64,000 bases of DNA from Lachnospiraceae bacterium. Lineage in GTDB: Bacteria; Bacillota; Clostridia; Lachnospirales; Lachnospiraceae. Position numbers and translations under genes: made by a program. The DNA lies in the NCBI GenBank assembly GCA_015056915.1, contig SVFK01000003.1:62001-126000 (forward strand), given 5' to 3'. This document shows, piece after piece, positions 36,320-46,058 of the stretch. The notes under the pieces were generated by a model that worked only from the letters and a program-made list of their open reading frames with translations, did not search any database and had not been told where the DNA came from. Numbering within the stretch: position 1 is the first letter of the stretch; each line of letters starts with the position of its first letter.

Positions 36320-37636
36320 ATGAACGATACAAAAAATATGTACCTCGCTATGGGGATTAGCAAAGAGGTATATGAATATGGAAATGTGATTTTGGACAAT
36401 TTAAAAGAGCGTTTTGCCGTGATTGATGCCAATGCGGAATATAATCAGTTGAAGGTATTAAAAGCTATGCAGGATAATCAGGTCAGTGAAGCCTGCCTGT
36501 TGGGCACTACCGGTTATGGCTACAATGATTTGGGCAGAGATACCTTAGAAGCGGTATATGCCAAGGTGTTTCATACGGAGGATGCGCTGGTTCGTCCCCA
36601 GATTACCTGTGGAACTCACGCGCTTGCCCTTGCGCTGATGAGTAATCTGCGCCCCGGAGATGAATTGCTTTCACCGGTAGGTAAACCCTATGATACCCTG
36701 GAGGAGGTAATCGGAATCCGCCCTACTAAGGGTTCCTTATCCGAGTATGGAATCAGCTATAAGCAGGTGGATTTGCTGCCGGATGGTGCCTTTGATTACG
36801 AAAATATCAGAAAAAGTATCAATGAGAAAACAAAGCTGGTAACCATACAGCGTTCTAAAGGGTATCAGACTCGTCCTACACTTTCGGTGGCAAGAATCGG
36901 TGAGCTGATTTCCTTTATCAAGGGTATCAAGCCGGATGTTATCTGTATGGTGGACAACTGCTACGGAGAATTTGTGGAAACCATAGAACCCTCTGACGTG
37001 GGTGCAGACATGGTGGTAGGCTCTTTGATTAAGAATCCCGGTGGTGGTCTGGCTCCTATTGGCGGATATATTGCCGGCAAAAAAGAATGTGTTGATAATG
37101 CGGCATATCGGCTGACCTCTCCGGGTCTGGGCAAGGAGGTTGGTGCATCCTTAGGGATACTCACCAGCTTCTATCAAGGCTTTTTCCTTGCGCCCACGGT
37201 GACAGCAGGTGCCCTTAAGGGATCAATCTTTGCAGCAAATATATATGAAAAACTTGGATTTGCGGTAGTGCCTAATGGAGTGGAGAGTCGCCATGATATT
37301 ATTCAGGCGGTAACCTTCGGTACACCTGAGGGAGTAATAGCCTTTTGTGAGGGTATTCAGGCCGCAGCACCTGTGGACAGCCAGTTTACACCGGAGCCGT
37401 GGGATATGCCCGGTTATGATGCTAAGGTAATTATGGCGGCAGGAGCATTCGTGTCCGGTTCTTCCATTGAGCTGTCAGCGGACGGACCCATTAAACCGCC
37501 TTATGCAGTTTATTTTCAGGGGGGATTGACCTGGCAACACGCCAAATTCGGCATCTTAAAATCCTTACAATCTCTTGTTGATAAAGGATTAGTACCAATA
37601 TCTGATATAATAGCTGCTACAGAGTTGTTGAGATGA
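36320..37636 (+). CDS. YnbB-like PLP protein (aluminium-resistance/Met gamma-lyase family)
   Basis: A 438-residue fold-type I PLP protein. The cofactor lysine is expected in TIQRSKGYQTRPTL near residue 170, and CMVDNCYGEFVE near 210 holds the cofactor Asp. This family is labelled aluminium resistance or cystathionine beta-lyase-like and its in vivo reaction is not settled. In Bacillus subtilis ynbB lies downstream of miaA-hfq; the same order without hfq is seen here. GAGGAGA at 36307-36313 fixes ATG 36320, not the earlier ATG at 36305 that overlaps miaA. Confidence 0.88.
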   Translation: MNDTKNMYLAMGISKEVYEYGNVILDNLKERFAVIDANAEYNQLKVLKAMQDNQVSEACLLGTTGYGYNDLGRDTLEAVYAKVFHTEDALVRPQITCGTHALALALMSNLRPGDELLSPVGKPYDTLEEVIGIRPTKGSLSEYGISYKQVDLLPDGAFDYENIRKSINEKTKLVTIQRSKGYQTRPTLSVARIGELISFIKGIKPDVICMVDNCYGEFVETIEPSDVGADMVVGSLIKNPGGGLAPIGGYIAGKKECVDNAAYRLTSPGLGKEVGASLGILTSFYQGFFLAPTVTAGALKGSIFAANIYEKLGFAVVPNGVESRHDIIQAVTFGTPEGVIAFCEGIQAAAPVDSQFTPEPWDMPGYDAKVIMAAGAFVSGSSIELSADGPIKPPYAVYFQGGLTWQHAKFGILKSLQSLVDKGLVPISDIIAATELLR

Positions 37637-37779
37637 AAAAAATGTAGAATATACGCAAAATAAAATCTATGAATTTTGTGTACAGTTTTCAGTTTTTGTG
37701 ATACTATTAAAAGATGTATGGGAGATTGCTTCGTTGGGCAGAAGCTGTCTGACAGTACAAAAGAAAGTAGGGATATACG

Positions 37780-38019
37780 TTGAAGAAAATAAACTGGATT
37801 TTAGTTGTTTTAGTGCTGGTTGGCTTTGTAATCGGCAGGTTTATCGGCACCTTTTTTGACGGCACTTTTTTAAATTATGGGCAGACCTTTGGGCTAAGCT
37901 CACCGATTGAATTGAACATGGGATTTGTGATTCTGACCTTTGGCTTACAGTTTCATATTACAATTTCCAGTGTCATAGGAGTTATCATTGCATTTGTGGT
38001 GTATCGTTTTATCAGATAA
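37780..38019 (+). CDS. DUF4321 small membrane protein
   Basis: A 79-residue protein with a TTG start at 37780. It has an N-terminal helix (residues 4-24), a polar middle (DGTFLNYGQTFGLSSPIELN) and a second hydrophobic segment ending VVYRFIR, so two membrane passes. It matches the DUF4321 family as I know it, commonly found next to radC/mreB in Clostridia. Function is unknown; the setting hints at an envelope role. The 143-base gap upstream shows a CTGTC/GACAG hairpin near 37747 but no convincing terminator. Confidence 0.75.
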   Translation: MKKINWILVVLVLVGFVIGRFIGTFFDGTFLNYGQTFGLSSPIELNMGFVILTFGLQFHITISSVIGVIIAFVVYRFIR

Positions 38020-38077
38020 GCGCCAAAGCTAAATGGATTCTTGGTTGTGCGTCGGAGAAGGCAGAAGGAGACGCAAT

Positions 38078-38749
38078 ATGAACAAGAACGACATGCCCTA
38101 TGAGAAGTTTCTGCGTTTTGGACCGGAGGGACTGACGGAAAGCGAGCTACTTGCCATTATTTTACGGACAGGCACTAAGGACAGCAGCGCTCTGCAGCTG
38201 GCCGAGCAGGTACTGGCACTTGCCAAATACCCCAGAGAAGGACTTTTGGGGCTGTATGACATTCGGCTTGAGGAATTGATGGAGATTAAAGGCATCGGTC
38301 CGGTAAAGGCGGTAAAGCTGAAGGCACTGACGGAGTTGTCCATGCGTATCAGCTGTGCCACGGCCGAAAAAGGACTTGTTTTCACCAAATCCGGTACGGT
38401 AGCAGCATATTACATGGAAAGGTTACGGCATAGAAGCACAGAATGCGTGATTTTATTGTGTTTAGACACAAAAGGACAGCTGATTTGTGAGAAAAAGCTT
38501 GCTGATGGCAGTGCCAGAATGGCAGTTATTTCTCCCAGAGAGGTGTTCTTGGAGGCATTACAGAGTAAGGCAGTTAATATTATTTTGATACACAATCACC
38601 CAAGCGGCGATCCGACACCCAGCATGGCCGACAGGGAATTGACTTGCAATGTTAAGGAAATGGGAGAAAAATTGGACATTCCGTTGTTAGACCACATTAT
38701 TATTGGTGATAACAGGTATACTAGCTTTAGAGAAATGTCTATTTTGTAA
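38078..38749 (+). CDS. radC: RadC (JAB domain) protein
   Basis: A 223-residue RadC homologue: N-terminal helix-hairpin-helix-like region (LMEIKGIGPVKAVKLKAL near residue 70) and a C-terminal JAB/MPN metalloprotease-like domain with HNHPSGDPTPSMADRE near 185. Its historical link with DNA repair is doubtful and its real substrate is unknown. The AAGGAGA at 38066-38072 fixes ATG 38078; an in-frame ATG at 38033 has no such site. It stands just before mreB, a common order in Bacillota. Confidence 0.93.
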   Translation: MNKNDMPYEKFLRFGPEGLTESELLAIILRTGTKDSSALQLAEQVLALAKYPREGLLGLYDIRLEELMEIKGIGPVKAVKLKALTELSMRISCATAEKGLVFTKSGTVAAYYMERLRHRSTECVILLCLDTKGQLICEKKLADGSARMAVISPREVFLEALQSKAVNIILIHNHPSGDPTPSMADRELTCNVKEMGEKLDIPLLDHIIIGDNRYTSFREMSIL

Positions 38750-38794
38750 AAGAATGATAGAAAAATAAGTTACAGTAGAAAGGATGACAGCGAC

Positions 38795-39805
38795 GTGGCA
38801 AATAATGCATTTGGTATTGATTTGGGTACCAACAATATTAAAATTTACAGTAGAAATGATGACAATATCATGGTAGAGAAAAATATGATTGCCATAGAGA
38901 ATAAGAATACACTTTTCGCCTATGGTGACTCTGCTTTTGAAATGTATGAGAAAGCACCCAGTAATATTCATATTTCTTACCCATTGGCCAATGGTGTTAT
39001 TGCAGATATTAAGAATATGGAGACACTGGTGAAATATTTTGTGACAGATTTGCAAAATGGCAACAGTAAGCCGGCTGATTTCTATATAGCGGTGCCCACT
39101 GATGTGACAGAGGTGGAAAAGAGAGCTTTTTATGATCTGGTAAAGGATGCCGGTGTAAAAGCTAAGAAAATCATGGTGGTTGAAAAGGCTGTTGCAGACG
39201 GTCTGGGACTTGACATTGATGTAAAGAATTCTCAGGGTGTTCTGGTGGTAAATGTCGGCTATGAAACTACGGAGATTTCTATTTTGTCGCTGGGCGGTAT
39301 CGTGCTCAGCCGTCTCATTAAGGTTGGCGGTGTAAAATTTGACGAAGCAATCCGTGCGGCAGTACGAAGAGAATTTAGTCTTATTATTGGTGGTAAGACG
39401 GCGGAAACCGTAAAGATTGCCCTGAAGGAATTAGAGGAAGAGGGCAGAGGAGCGGTTGTTTACGGCCGTGATATTGTCACAGGTCTTCCTGTGGAAAGAG
39501 AGATTCCCACTAAGCTGGTAGTGGAAAGCCTGGAAGAGCATTTTAATACTATTATTGACAATGTAAAAGTGATTTTGGAGAGAACACCTCCCGAGCTGGC
39601 GGCAGATATTTATCGTCACGGCATTTATTTGACCGGTGGTGCATCTCAAGTAAGTCATCTCACAGAGAGACTTGCAACGGGAACCGGTCTTAAGGTAAAT
39701 GTCTCCGAGAATCCGGTAACCAGTGTTGCCATGGGACTTTCAAAAATCATCAAAGACGACAACTATAAAACTGTAGCTTATGCAATCGAAGGGATGAGTA
39801 AATGA
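38795..39805 (+). CDS. mreB: Rod-shape-determining protein MreB
   Basis: A 336-residue bacterial actin that guides lateral wall synthesis. GIDLGTNNIKIY at the N-terminus is the phosphate-1 loop, VEKAVADGLGL near residue 128 and VVNVGYETTEISIL near 150 the phosphate-2 region, and YLTGGASQVSHL near 278 the adenosine motif. Start is GTG at 38795 after AAAGGA. Its stop overlaps mreC by four bases. Confidence 0.96.
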   Translation: MANNAFGIDLGTNNIKIYSRNDDNIMVEKNMIAIENKNTLFAYGDSAFEMYEKAPSNIHISYPLANGVIADIKNMETLVKYFVTDLQNGNSKPADFYIAVPTDVTEVEKRAFYDLVKDAGVKAKKIMVVEKAVADGLGLDIDVKNSQGVLVVNVGYETTEISILSLGGIVLSRLIKVGGVKFDEAIRAAVRREFSLIIGGKTAETVKIALKELEEEGRGAVVYGRDIVTGLPVEREIPTKLVVESLEEHFNTIIDNVKVILERTPPELAADIYRHGIYLTGGASQVSHLTERLATGTGLKVNVSENPVTSVAMGLSKIIKDDNYKTVAYAIEGMSK

Positions 39806-40680
39806 GCCCAATTATAAAAAGAAAAGGGGAGAGGTTTACTTTACCGAGTAAATATCTCCTTTTTATTTTAACATTTATATGTACAGTAATGATGTTGGTT
39901 ACTTTTGGCACCAATGTCTTTAACCGACCCTTTAACAGAGTGGTGGGATATGTGATTGTGCCCTTTCAGCAGGGAATCGGTAAGATGGGGGAGTGGTTGT
40001 CCAATCGTTCCGAGGAATTGGTACAGATTCGTACCCTTCTGGATGAAAATCAAGCGCTGAAGGAACAGGTGGCAGCCCTTACGGAAGAGAACATTCTGTT
40101 GCAACAGGATAAATATGAGCTGAATAAACTGCGCGAGCTGGTGGAGCTTGATGAGCAGTATGGAGAATATCACAAGTTGGGTGCACGCATTATCAGTCGT
40201 GATTCCGGTAATTGGTATTCTTCCTTTATCATCGACAAGGGCTCCAATGATGGTCTGGCAGATGATATGAATGTAATTGCGGAGGGTGGTTTGGTAGGAA
40301 GAATCACCTCTGTCGGTCCCAATTGGTCCCGTGTTACTTCTATTATCTCCGATAACAGTAATGTAAGTGCCATGACACTTGCAACAGAGGATAATCTGAT
40401 TGTATCGGGAGATTTGCAGCTGATGGCTGAAGGGGTAATTACCTTCAGTAAATTGGTGGATAGCCGTAATGTGGTGGTAGAGGGAGATAAGATTGTTACC
40501 TCTAATATCAGTGACAAATATCTGCCCAATATTTTGATTGGTTATGTTCATACGATAAATCGTGATGCCAATAATCTGACCAAGTCGGGATACATAACAC
40601 CGGCAGTGGATTTTGAGCATCTGGGCGAGGTGCTGGTAATAACAGATAAGAAGCAACAGGTGATTGAAGAGGAACACTAA
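39802..40680 (+). CDS. mreC: Rod-shape-determining protein MreC
   Basis: A 292-residue MreC: short basic N-terminus, one membrane helix at about residues 17-37, a coiled coil at about 65-115 (LVQIRTLLDENQALKEQV) and a beta-rich outer domain with VIAEGGLVGRITSVGPNWS near 155. It links MreB with the outer wall synthases. ATG 39802 overlaps the end of mreB (ATGA). Confidence 0.95.
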   Translation: MSPIIKRKGERFTLPSKYLLFILTFICTVMMLVTFGTNVFNRPFNRVVGYVIVPFQQGIGKMGEWLSNRSEELVQIRTLLDENQALKEQVAALTEENILLQQDKYELNKLRELVELDEQYGEYHKLGARIISRDSGNWYSSFIIDKGSNDGLADDMNVIAEGGLVGRITSVGPNWSRVTSIISDNSNVSAMTLATEDNLIVSGDLQLMAEGVITFSKLVDSRNVVVEGDKIVTSNISDKYLPNILIGYVHTINRDANNLTKSGYITPAVDFEHLGEVLVITDKKQQVIEEEH

Positions 40681-40698
40681 CCGGAAAGGGAGGCCAAT

Positions 40699-41217
40699 TT
40701 GCTTAGAAAATTCATTGTGGCAATTTTTATTATTGTATGCTTTGTGCTACAGTGCAGTGTATTTGGCGCTATTGCCTTTGCAGGCATCATACCGAATCTG
40801 ATGATTATTTTAACATCCTCCTTTGGTTTTATGAGGGGTGAAAAGGAAGGCTTGATTATCGGTTTCTTCTGTGGCCTGTTATGCGATATTTTCTTTGGGG
40901 ATTTTTTGGGTTTTTACGCATTAGTGTTAATGTACATAGGTTTCGTAAACGGTAAATTCAGCCGTATTTTTTATCCGGAGGATATTAAATTACCCTTGGC
41001 ACTCATTGTCGTAAGCGATATTTCTTACGGCGTTTTGTGCTATTGTCTATTGTTTTTGTTAAGGGGACGTCTTAATTTCCCTTATTATTTTTCCAGTGTT
41101 ATTTTGCCGGAAGCAATTTACACCATTGTTATTACAATGTTTTTGTATCCCATTATTTTAAAGGTGAATCAAAAGCTGGAATTGAAGGAAAAGAGGAGAG
41201 CACAGAAATTTGTTTGA
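40699..41217 (+). CDS. mreD: Rod-shape-determining protein MreD
   Basis: A 172-residue integral membrane protein with five or six helices and the MreD pattern GEKEGLIIGFFCGLLCDIFFGDFLG near residue 46. Start is TTG at 40699 after AAAGGGAGG; no ATG fits the ribosome binding site. The end overlaps the next gene by eight bases, so mreBCD and the PBP form one translationally coupled unit. Confidence 0.92.
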   Translation: MLRKFIVAIFIIVCFVLQCSVFGAIAFAGIIPNLMIILTSSFGFMRGEKEGLIIGFFCGLLCDIFFGDFLGFYALVLMYIGFVNGKFSRIFYPEDIKLPLALIVVSDISYGVLCYCLLFLLRGRLNFPYYFSSVILPEAIYTIVITMFLYPIILKVNQKLELKEKRRAQKFV

Positions 41218-44107
41218 TGAATTAAGAGACCGTATTATTAATATCATAACAAGCAGACTGACCGTGTTGACGCTCGTTTTCTGTGTTTTGGCAGGTATGC
41301 TGATATACAGATGCTTCAATTTGCAGGTTGTCCGCGGTGAGGAGTATCTCAATGATTTTATTCTGCAGACAGAGAAATCAAGAGATATTGCAAGTACAAG
41401 AGGGCGTATTTTGGACAGAAACGGTAATGTGCTTGCTTATAATGAACTTGCATATTCTGTTAAAATTGAGGATGTTTTTGAATCCAATAAGCAGAAAAAC
41501 GCCAATTTGAACGATGTGATTTATCGCTTGATTCAAATGATTGAGAATTGCGGCGATGACGTAATTTCTGATTTTAAAATATATATCAACGAAGATGGGG
41601 ATTTTACTTTTTCAGCAGAAGGGACAAGCCATTTGCGCTTTCTGGCGGATATGTATGATCATACGACCATAGATAAGCTGTCTGAGGAGGAAAAAGCCTC
41701 CACGCCATTGGAGGTAATGCAGCATCTGAGTAAGAATCAAGGAAAAGGCTTTTGCTTTGCTATTGGTGATTATGAGATAGAAGGAGATTCCAAGAGCGAA
41801 TTTATTCCCGGGAAAGGCTATACAAATGAGGAATGGCTGAAAATGGTCACTATTCGTTATGCTATGAGCCTTACATCCTTCCGAAAATATATTGGTACAA
41901 CTGTTGCGACCAATGTCAGTGAAGAAACGGTTGCCGTTATCATGGAAAATTCCGACCAGCTGGAAGGCGTATCGATTGTGGAGGATACCGTAAGGCGCTA
42001 TGTAGATAGCAAATATTTTGCACATGTGCTGGGATATACGGGTAAAATTTCTTCAGAGGAGCTTACCAGTCTCAATGAGCAAGTTGTTGCGCAGGGAGGC
42101 AGTGCAGATACCTACAGTATTAATGATGTGGTAGGAAAGAGTGGTCTGGAAGCCTATATGGAGACCACCTTGCAGGGAACCAAGGGTACGGAAAAGGTAA
42201 TTGTAAACAATACCGGTAAAGTAATGACGATTTTGGAAAGAGAAGAAGCTGTTCCGGGAGAAGATGTGTATGCCTCCATAGATGCTGAGCTGACTAAAGC
42301 AGTATATAATATTGTGGAGCAAAAGCTTGCGGGTCTTGTGTCCAGTAAAATTATTAACACCAAGGAATATAACAAGCCGGAAAACGGAGACAGCTCCGAT
42401 ATATTGATTCCCATATATGATGTATATTTTGCCGTTATCAATAACAGTATTGTGGATATCAAGCACTTTTATGCTGAGGATGCCAGCGAGACGGAAAAGG
42501 AAGTTTATAATGCATATTTGGATTATAAGCAAGCTGTTTATGATACAATAACCTATGAATTGACAGAAGGACATACCCCTTACAATAAGCTTTCCAAGGA
42601 ATATCAGGTATATCAGAGCAATATTGTGCAGCTGTTAAAAAATCAGGGCGTTATTATGACTGAGGTTCTGGACAAGAATGATGCTACACAGATTGCCTGG
42701 GCAGAGGAAGAGGTTATCAGTCTTTCTGAGTATTTAAAGTATTGTATTTCTATGAACTGGATAGATGTCAGCAAGCTTGCACTGGATGACAAGTATTCTG
42801 ATTCCACGGAAATCTACAACAAGCTGCTTGATTATATTATCAAGATGATGGATAAGAATACAGAATTTCAGAAGCGCTTTTATAAATATATGCTTTTAAA
42901 TAATAAGATCACCGGCAAACAAATCTGCATGCTGCTTTGTGAGCAGGAGGCGGTAACTGTATCCATTGAAGATGAAGAGGCTTTATATAACGGTAGCATT
43001 ACAGCATATCAGTTTATGAAGAATCGAATTGATAATATTGATATTACACCGGCACAGCTGGCTCTTGACCCCTGTAATGCTTCAGTGGTTATCACGGATG
43101 TGAATACGGGACAGGTACTTGCTATGGTGTCATACCCCGGCTATGATAATAACAAAATGGCCAATTCCATTGATGCGGAATATTATGCCAAGCTGAATGC
43201 TGACAAGTCCAATCCATGGCTGAATTATGCGACACAGTCGGCATTGGCTCCCGGTTCTACATTTAAAATGGTGTCTGCTACCGCAGGTTTGATGGAAGGT
43301 GTTATCAGCCTTGGGCATAAAACAACCTGTATCGGAACCTTTACGGAAATAACGCCTTCACCACGATGTTGGAAAATATCAGGACATGGCAGTGAAAATG
43401 TAATTTCCGCGATCAGGGATTCCTGTAACTATTTCTTTTATGATGTGGGTTACAAGTTGTCTACAAGAACAGGTATTTATAGTGAAGAGGCGGGTCTAAA
43501 TACTTTTTACAAATATGCGGATATGTATGGTTTGACAGAGAAATCCGGAGTTGAGATTGCTGAGGAAGCGCCGCACTTTTCAGATATGGACCCGGTTCGT
43601 TCCGCGATTGGTCAGGGTACGAATACCTATACAACAGTCGGACTGGCCCGATATATAACAACCATTGCAAACAATGGGACATGCTATGATTTAACATTGC
43701 TTGATAAGGTTGCAGATTCTGACGGCAATGTTTTAAAGCAGTATGAGGCGGAAATCCGCAATACGATAGAATTGCCGGATGAATATTGGAATGCGATACA
43801 TCTCGGTATGCGGCAGGTAGTACAAAATAAGTCCTACTTTAGTAATCTGGCTGTTAATGTAGCGGGTAAAACCGGTACTGCAGAGCAGACAGCGTCAAGA
43901 CCTAACCATGCGTTGTTTGTGTGCTATGCGCCTTATGAAAGTCCTGAGATTGCAGTGGCAACGCGCATTCCATTCGGATATTCCTCCGATTATGCTGCCC
44001 AGACTACACGAGATATTATCAAGTATTATTATGGACTTGCTGAAGAGGAAGAATTGATTACTGGTACAGCAGATGAACCTGATGCCGGCATTTCAGATGA
44101 AATGTAA
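41210..44107 (+). CDS. mrdA: Penicillin-binding protein 2 (elongation transpeptidase), large form
   Basis: A 965-residue class B PBP with one membrane helix (about 18-36) and a PBP-dimer region (STRGRILDRNGNVLAYN near 65). The transpeptidase has Ser683 and Lys686 in PGSTFK, SCN at 738-740 and KTG at 887-889. It crosslinks peptidoglycan during elongation together with RodA, encoded at 46059. The stretch between the dimer domain and the transpeptidase is several hundred residues longer than in the 633-residue E. coli protein; long forms are known in Clostridia. Start is TTG at 41210 with GAGGAG 10 bases upstream. Confidence 0.94.
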   Translation: MFDELRDRIINIITSRLTVLTLVFCVLAGMLIYRCFNLQVVRGEEYLNDFILQTEKSRDIASTRGRILDRNGNVLAYNELAYSVKIEDVFESNKQKNANLNDVIYRLIQMIENCGDDVISDFKIYINEDGDFTFSAEGTSHLRFLADMYDHTTIDKLSEEEKASTPLEVMQHLSKNQGKGFCFAIGDYEIEGDSKSEFIPGKGYTNEEWLKMVTIRYAMSLTSFRKYIGTTVATNVSEETVAVIMENSDQLEGVSIVEDTVRRYVDSKYFAHVLGYTGKISSEELTSLNEQVVAQGGSADTYSINDVVGKSGLEAYMETTLQGTKGTEKVIVNNTGKVMTILEREEAVPGEDVYASIDAELTKAVYNIVEQKLAGLVSSKIINTKEYNKPENGDSSDILIPIYDVYFAVINNSIVDIKHFYAEDASETEKEVYNAYLDYKQAVYDTITYELTEGHTPYNKLSKEYQVYQSNIVQLLKNQGVIMTEVLDKNDATQIAWAEEEVISLSEYLKYCISMNWIDVSKLALDDKYSDSTEIYNKLLDYIIKMMDKNTEFQKRFYKYMLLNNKITGKQICMLLCEQEAVTVSIEDEEALYNGSITAYQFMKNRIDNIDITPAQLALDPCNASVVITDVNTGQVLAMVSYPGYDNNKMANSIDAEYYAKLNADKSNPWLNYATQSALAPGSTFKMVSATAGLMEGVISLGHKTTCIGTFTEITPSPRCWKISGHGSENVISAIRDSCNYFFYDVGYKLSTRTGIYSEEAGLNTFYKYADMYGLTEKSGVEIAEEAPHFSDMDPVRSAIGQGTNTYTTVGLARYITTIANNGTCYDLTLLDKVADSDGNVLKQYEAEIRNTIELPDEYWNAIHLGMRQVVQNKSYFSNLAVNVAGKTGTAEQTASRPNHALFVCYAPYESPEIAVATRIPFGYSSDYAAQTTRDIIKYYYGLAEEEELITGTADEPDAGISDEM

Positions 44108-44168
44108 GTAAAGCATATAATGGAAATTGATATAAAATGTACGATAATAAGACAAGGAGAGTGCGCAG

Positions 44169-44840
44169 ATGAAGGATGCGGTTTTAATCAAAAGCTTTCA
44201 AAATGGTATTACTTTAATATTAAATGAGGAATCGTCCTTTGAAACCATACTGGAAGAAATTGCTTATAAGTTTTCAGAGGCACGCAAATTCTTCGGGAAA
44301 GCCAGTATGGCGCTCTCTATAGAGGGGAAACCGCTTACGGATGCAGAGGAAATCTGTGTCTTGGAAGCGATTAAGAAAAATAGTGATTTGCGTATTGTAT
44401 GTATTGTTGGGCATGATGAGGATACTGACAAGAAATATATCAAGGCCCTGCAGCATATGGAAAAAAAGCTGACCGGAGGAGATGAAGGACAGTTTTATAA
44501 GGGTACGCTGAAGAACAGAGAGGTTATAGAAACCGAAAACAGCATCATAATTCTGGGTGATGTATATCCCGGTAGTGCGGTGATTTCCACTAAAAATATT
44601 ATTATTCTGGGTGGACTTTACGGCGAAGCTTATGCCGGAGGAAATGGGCAGAGTGATGCCTTTGTTGTGGCGCTTGAAATGGAGCCGGAAAGATTAAAAA
44701 TCGGCGATTTCAAATATAAAACCAATACAAAACAGTCAAAATGGGGCATTCGCCCAAAGGTACAACCGAAAATTGCACATGTAAAAAACGATAAGATAGT
44801 GTTTGAACCGCTTACAAAAGATTTACTGAGTTCCTTCTAA
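44169..44840 (+). CDS. minC: Septum site-determining protein MinC
   Basis: A 223-residue FtsZ inhibitor. The N-terminal domain (about 1-105) is variable; the C-terminal beta-helix domain has IILGDVYPGSAVISTKNIIILG near residue 118 and GGLYGEAYAGGNG near 148, the MinD- and FtsZ-binding face. ATG after AAGGAGAGT. It begins the minCDE set, following the PBP gene by 61 bases. Confidence 0.94.
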   Translation: MKDAVLIKSFQNGITLILNEESSFETILEEIAYKFSEARKFFGKASMALSIEGKPLTDAEEICVLEAIKKNSDLRIVCIVGHDEDTDKKYIKALQHMEKKLTGGDEGQFYKGTLKNREVIETENSIIILGDVYPGSAVISTKNIIILGGLYGEAYAGGNGQSDAFVVALEMEPERLKIGDFKYKTNTKQSKWGIRPKVQPKIAHVKNDKIVFEPLTKDLLSSF

Positions 44841-44901
44841 AAGGCTACTCGGGCGACGACAGTATAGGTACCGAATGGTACGGAAAGGTAAGGTTGCTAT
44901 C

Positions 44902-45723
44902 ATGGAAAATAATGTTTCCACGGAGAAGAAAAACTCCGAAGTAATTGTCGTCACTTCAGGTAAAGGCGGTGTGGGCAAGACCACCACATCAGCAAATGTA
45001 GGAACAGGTCTGGCAAAATTGGGCAAAAAGGTATGTCTGATTGACACAGATATCGGCTTGCGCAATCTGGATGTTGTTATGGGGCTTGAAAACAGGATTG
45101 TCTATAATCTGGTGGATGTTGTGGAGGGCAACTGTCGCATAAAGCAAGCCTTGATACGCGACAAGCGTCATCCGGGACTGTATTTGATGCCTTCGGCACA
45201 GACAAGGGATAAATCAGCAGTTTCTCCCGGACAGATGATCAAGGTGATTTCTCACCTTAGGGAACAGTTTGATTATATTATATTAGATTGTCCCGCCGGT
45301 ATTGAACAGGGCTTTCAGAATGCTATTGCAGGTGCTGACAGAGCTCTTGTAGTCACAACTCCGGAGGTCTCGGCCATCCGTGATGCCGATCGTATTATCG
45401 GTCTTTTGGAGGCCAATAATTTTAAACAGATTGATTTGGTGATTAATCGTTTGCGGATGGACATGGTGAAAAGAGGAGATATGATGTCTGCCTCTGACGT
45501 AGTGGATATATTGGCAATTCCCTTAATCGGTATTATTCCTGATGATGAAAATGTTGTAATTTCCACTAATCAGGGAGAGCCGCTTGTAGGCAATGATACT
45601 TTTGCCGGACAGGCATATGCCAATGTAGTACTACGTGTAATGGGAAAGGAAGTGCCTTTCCTGAATTTTGAGAAAGGAATTTCATTCTGGACCAAGGTAA
45701 CCGGTATTTTCAAAAAAGCATAA
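44902..45723 (+). CDS. minD: Septum site-determining protein MinD
   Basis: A 273-residue deviant Walker A ATPase (SGKGGVGKTTTSANVGTGL near residue 18; switch II DCPAG near 130). In its ATP form it binds the membrane through the C-terminal amphipathic helix (FWTKVTGIFKKA) and recruits MinC. The frame is open from 44875, but AAAGGTAAGG at 44884-44893 supports ATG 44902. minE follows at once. Confidence 0.95.
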   Translation: MENNVSTEKKNSEVIVVTSGKGGVGKTTTSANVGTGLAKLGKKVCLIDTDIGLRNLDVVMGLENRIVYNLVDVVEGNCRIKQALIRDKRHPGLYLMPSAQTRDKSAVSPGQMIKVISHLREQFDYIILDCPAGIEQGFQNAIAGADRALVVTTPEVSAIRDADRIIGLLEANNFKQIDLVINRLRMDMVKRGDMMSASDVVDILAIPLIGIIPDDENVVISTNQGEPLVGNDTFAGQAYANVVLRVMGKEVPFLNFEKGISFWTKVTGIFKKA

Positions 45724-45736
45724 GGGGGAGTTGGAT

Positions 45737-46003
45737 ATGAAGCGTTTTTTTCGTAGAAAAAGCTCCTGCCAAATTGCCAAGGACAGACTGAAAATTCTGC
45801 TGATTTCAGATAGAGTCAACTGCTCGCCGGAAATGATGGAGCTTATAAAGGCTGATATTACAAAGGTGATATCAAAGTACATGAAGATAGATGCTGAAAA
45901 TATGGATATTCAGATAAATGCAAAGGGAAACAAGGGTGGTCGGAATAAAACACCGATTTTGTATGCCAATATTCCTATTCTGGATTTACATAAGTCAGTG
46001 TGA
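45737..46003 (+). CDS. minE: Cell division topological specificity factor MinE
   Basis: An 88-residue MinE: the N-terminal membrane/MinD-binding part (MKRFFRRKSSCQIAKDRLKI) is followed by the dimeric beta domain (ILLISDRVNCSPEMMELIKAD). It drives MinD off the membrane and sets Min oscillation. A TTG at 45731 abuts the AGGGGGAG site, so ATG 45737 is preferred. Confidence 0.93.
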   Translation: MKRFFRRKSSCQIAKDRLKILLISDRVNCSPEMMELIKADITKVISKYMKIDAENMDIQINAKGNKGGRNKTPILYANIPILDLHKSV

Positions 46004-46058
46004 CGGATAGGTCCTTAAGATAGCATGGATGCTTGTGACCTATACAGGAAAGGGTATT

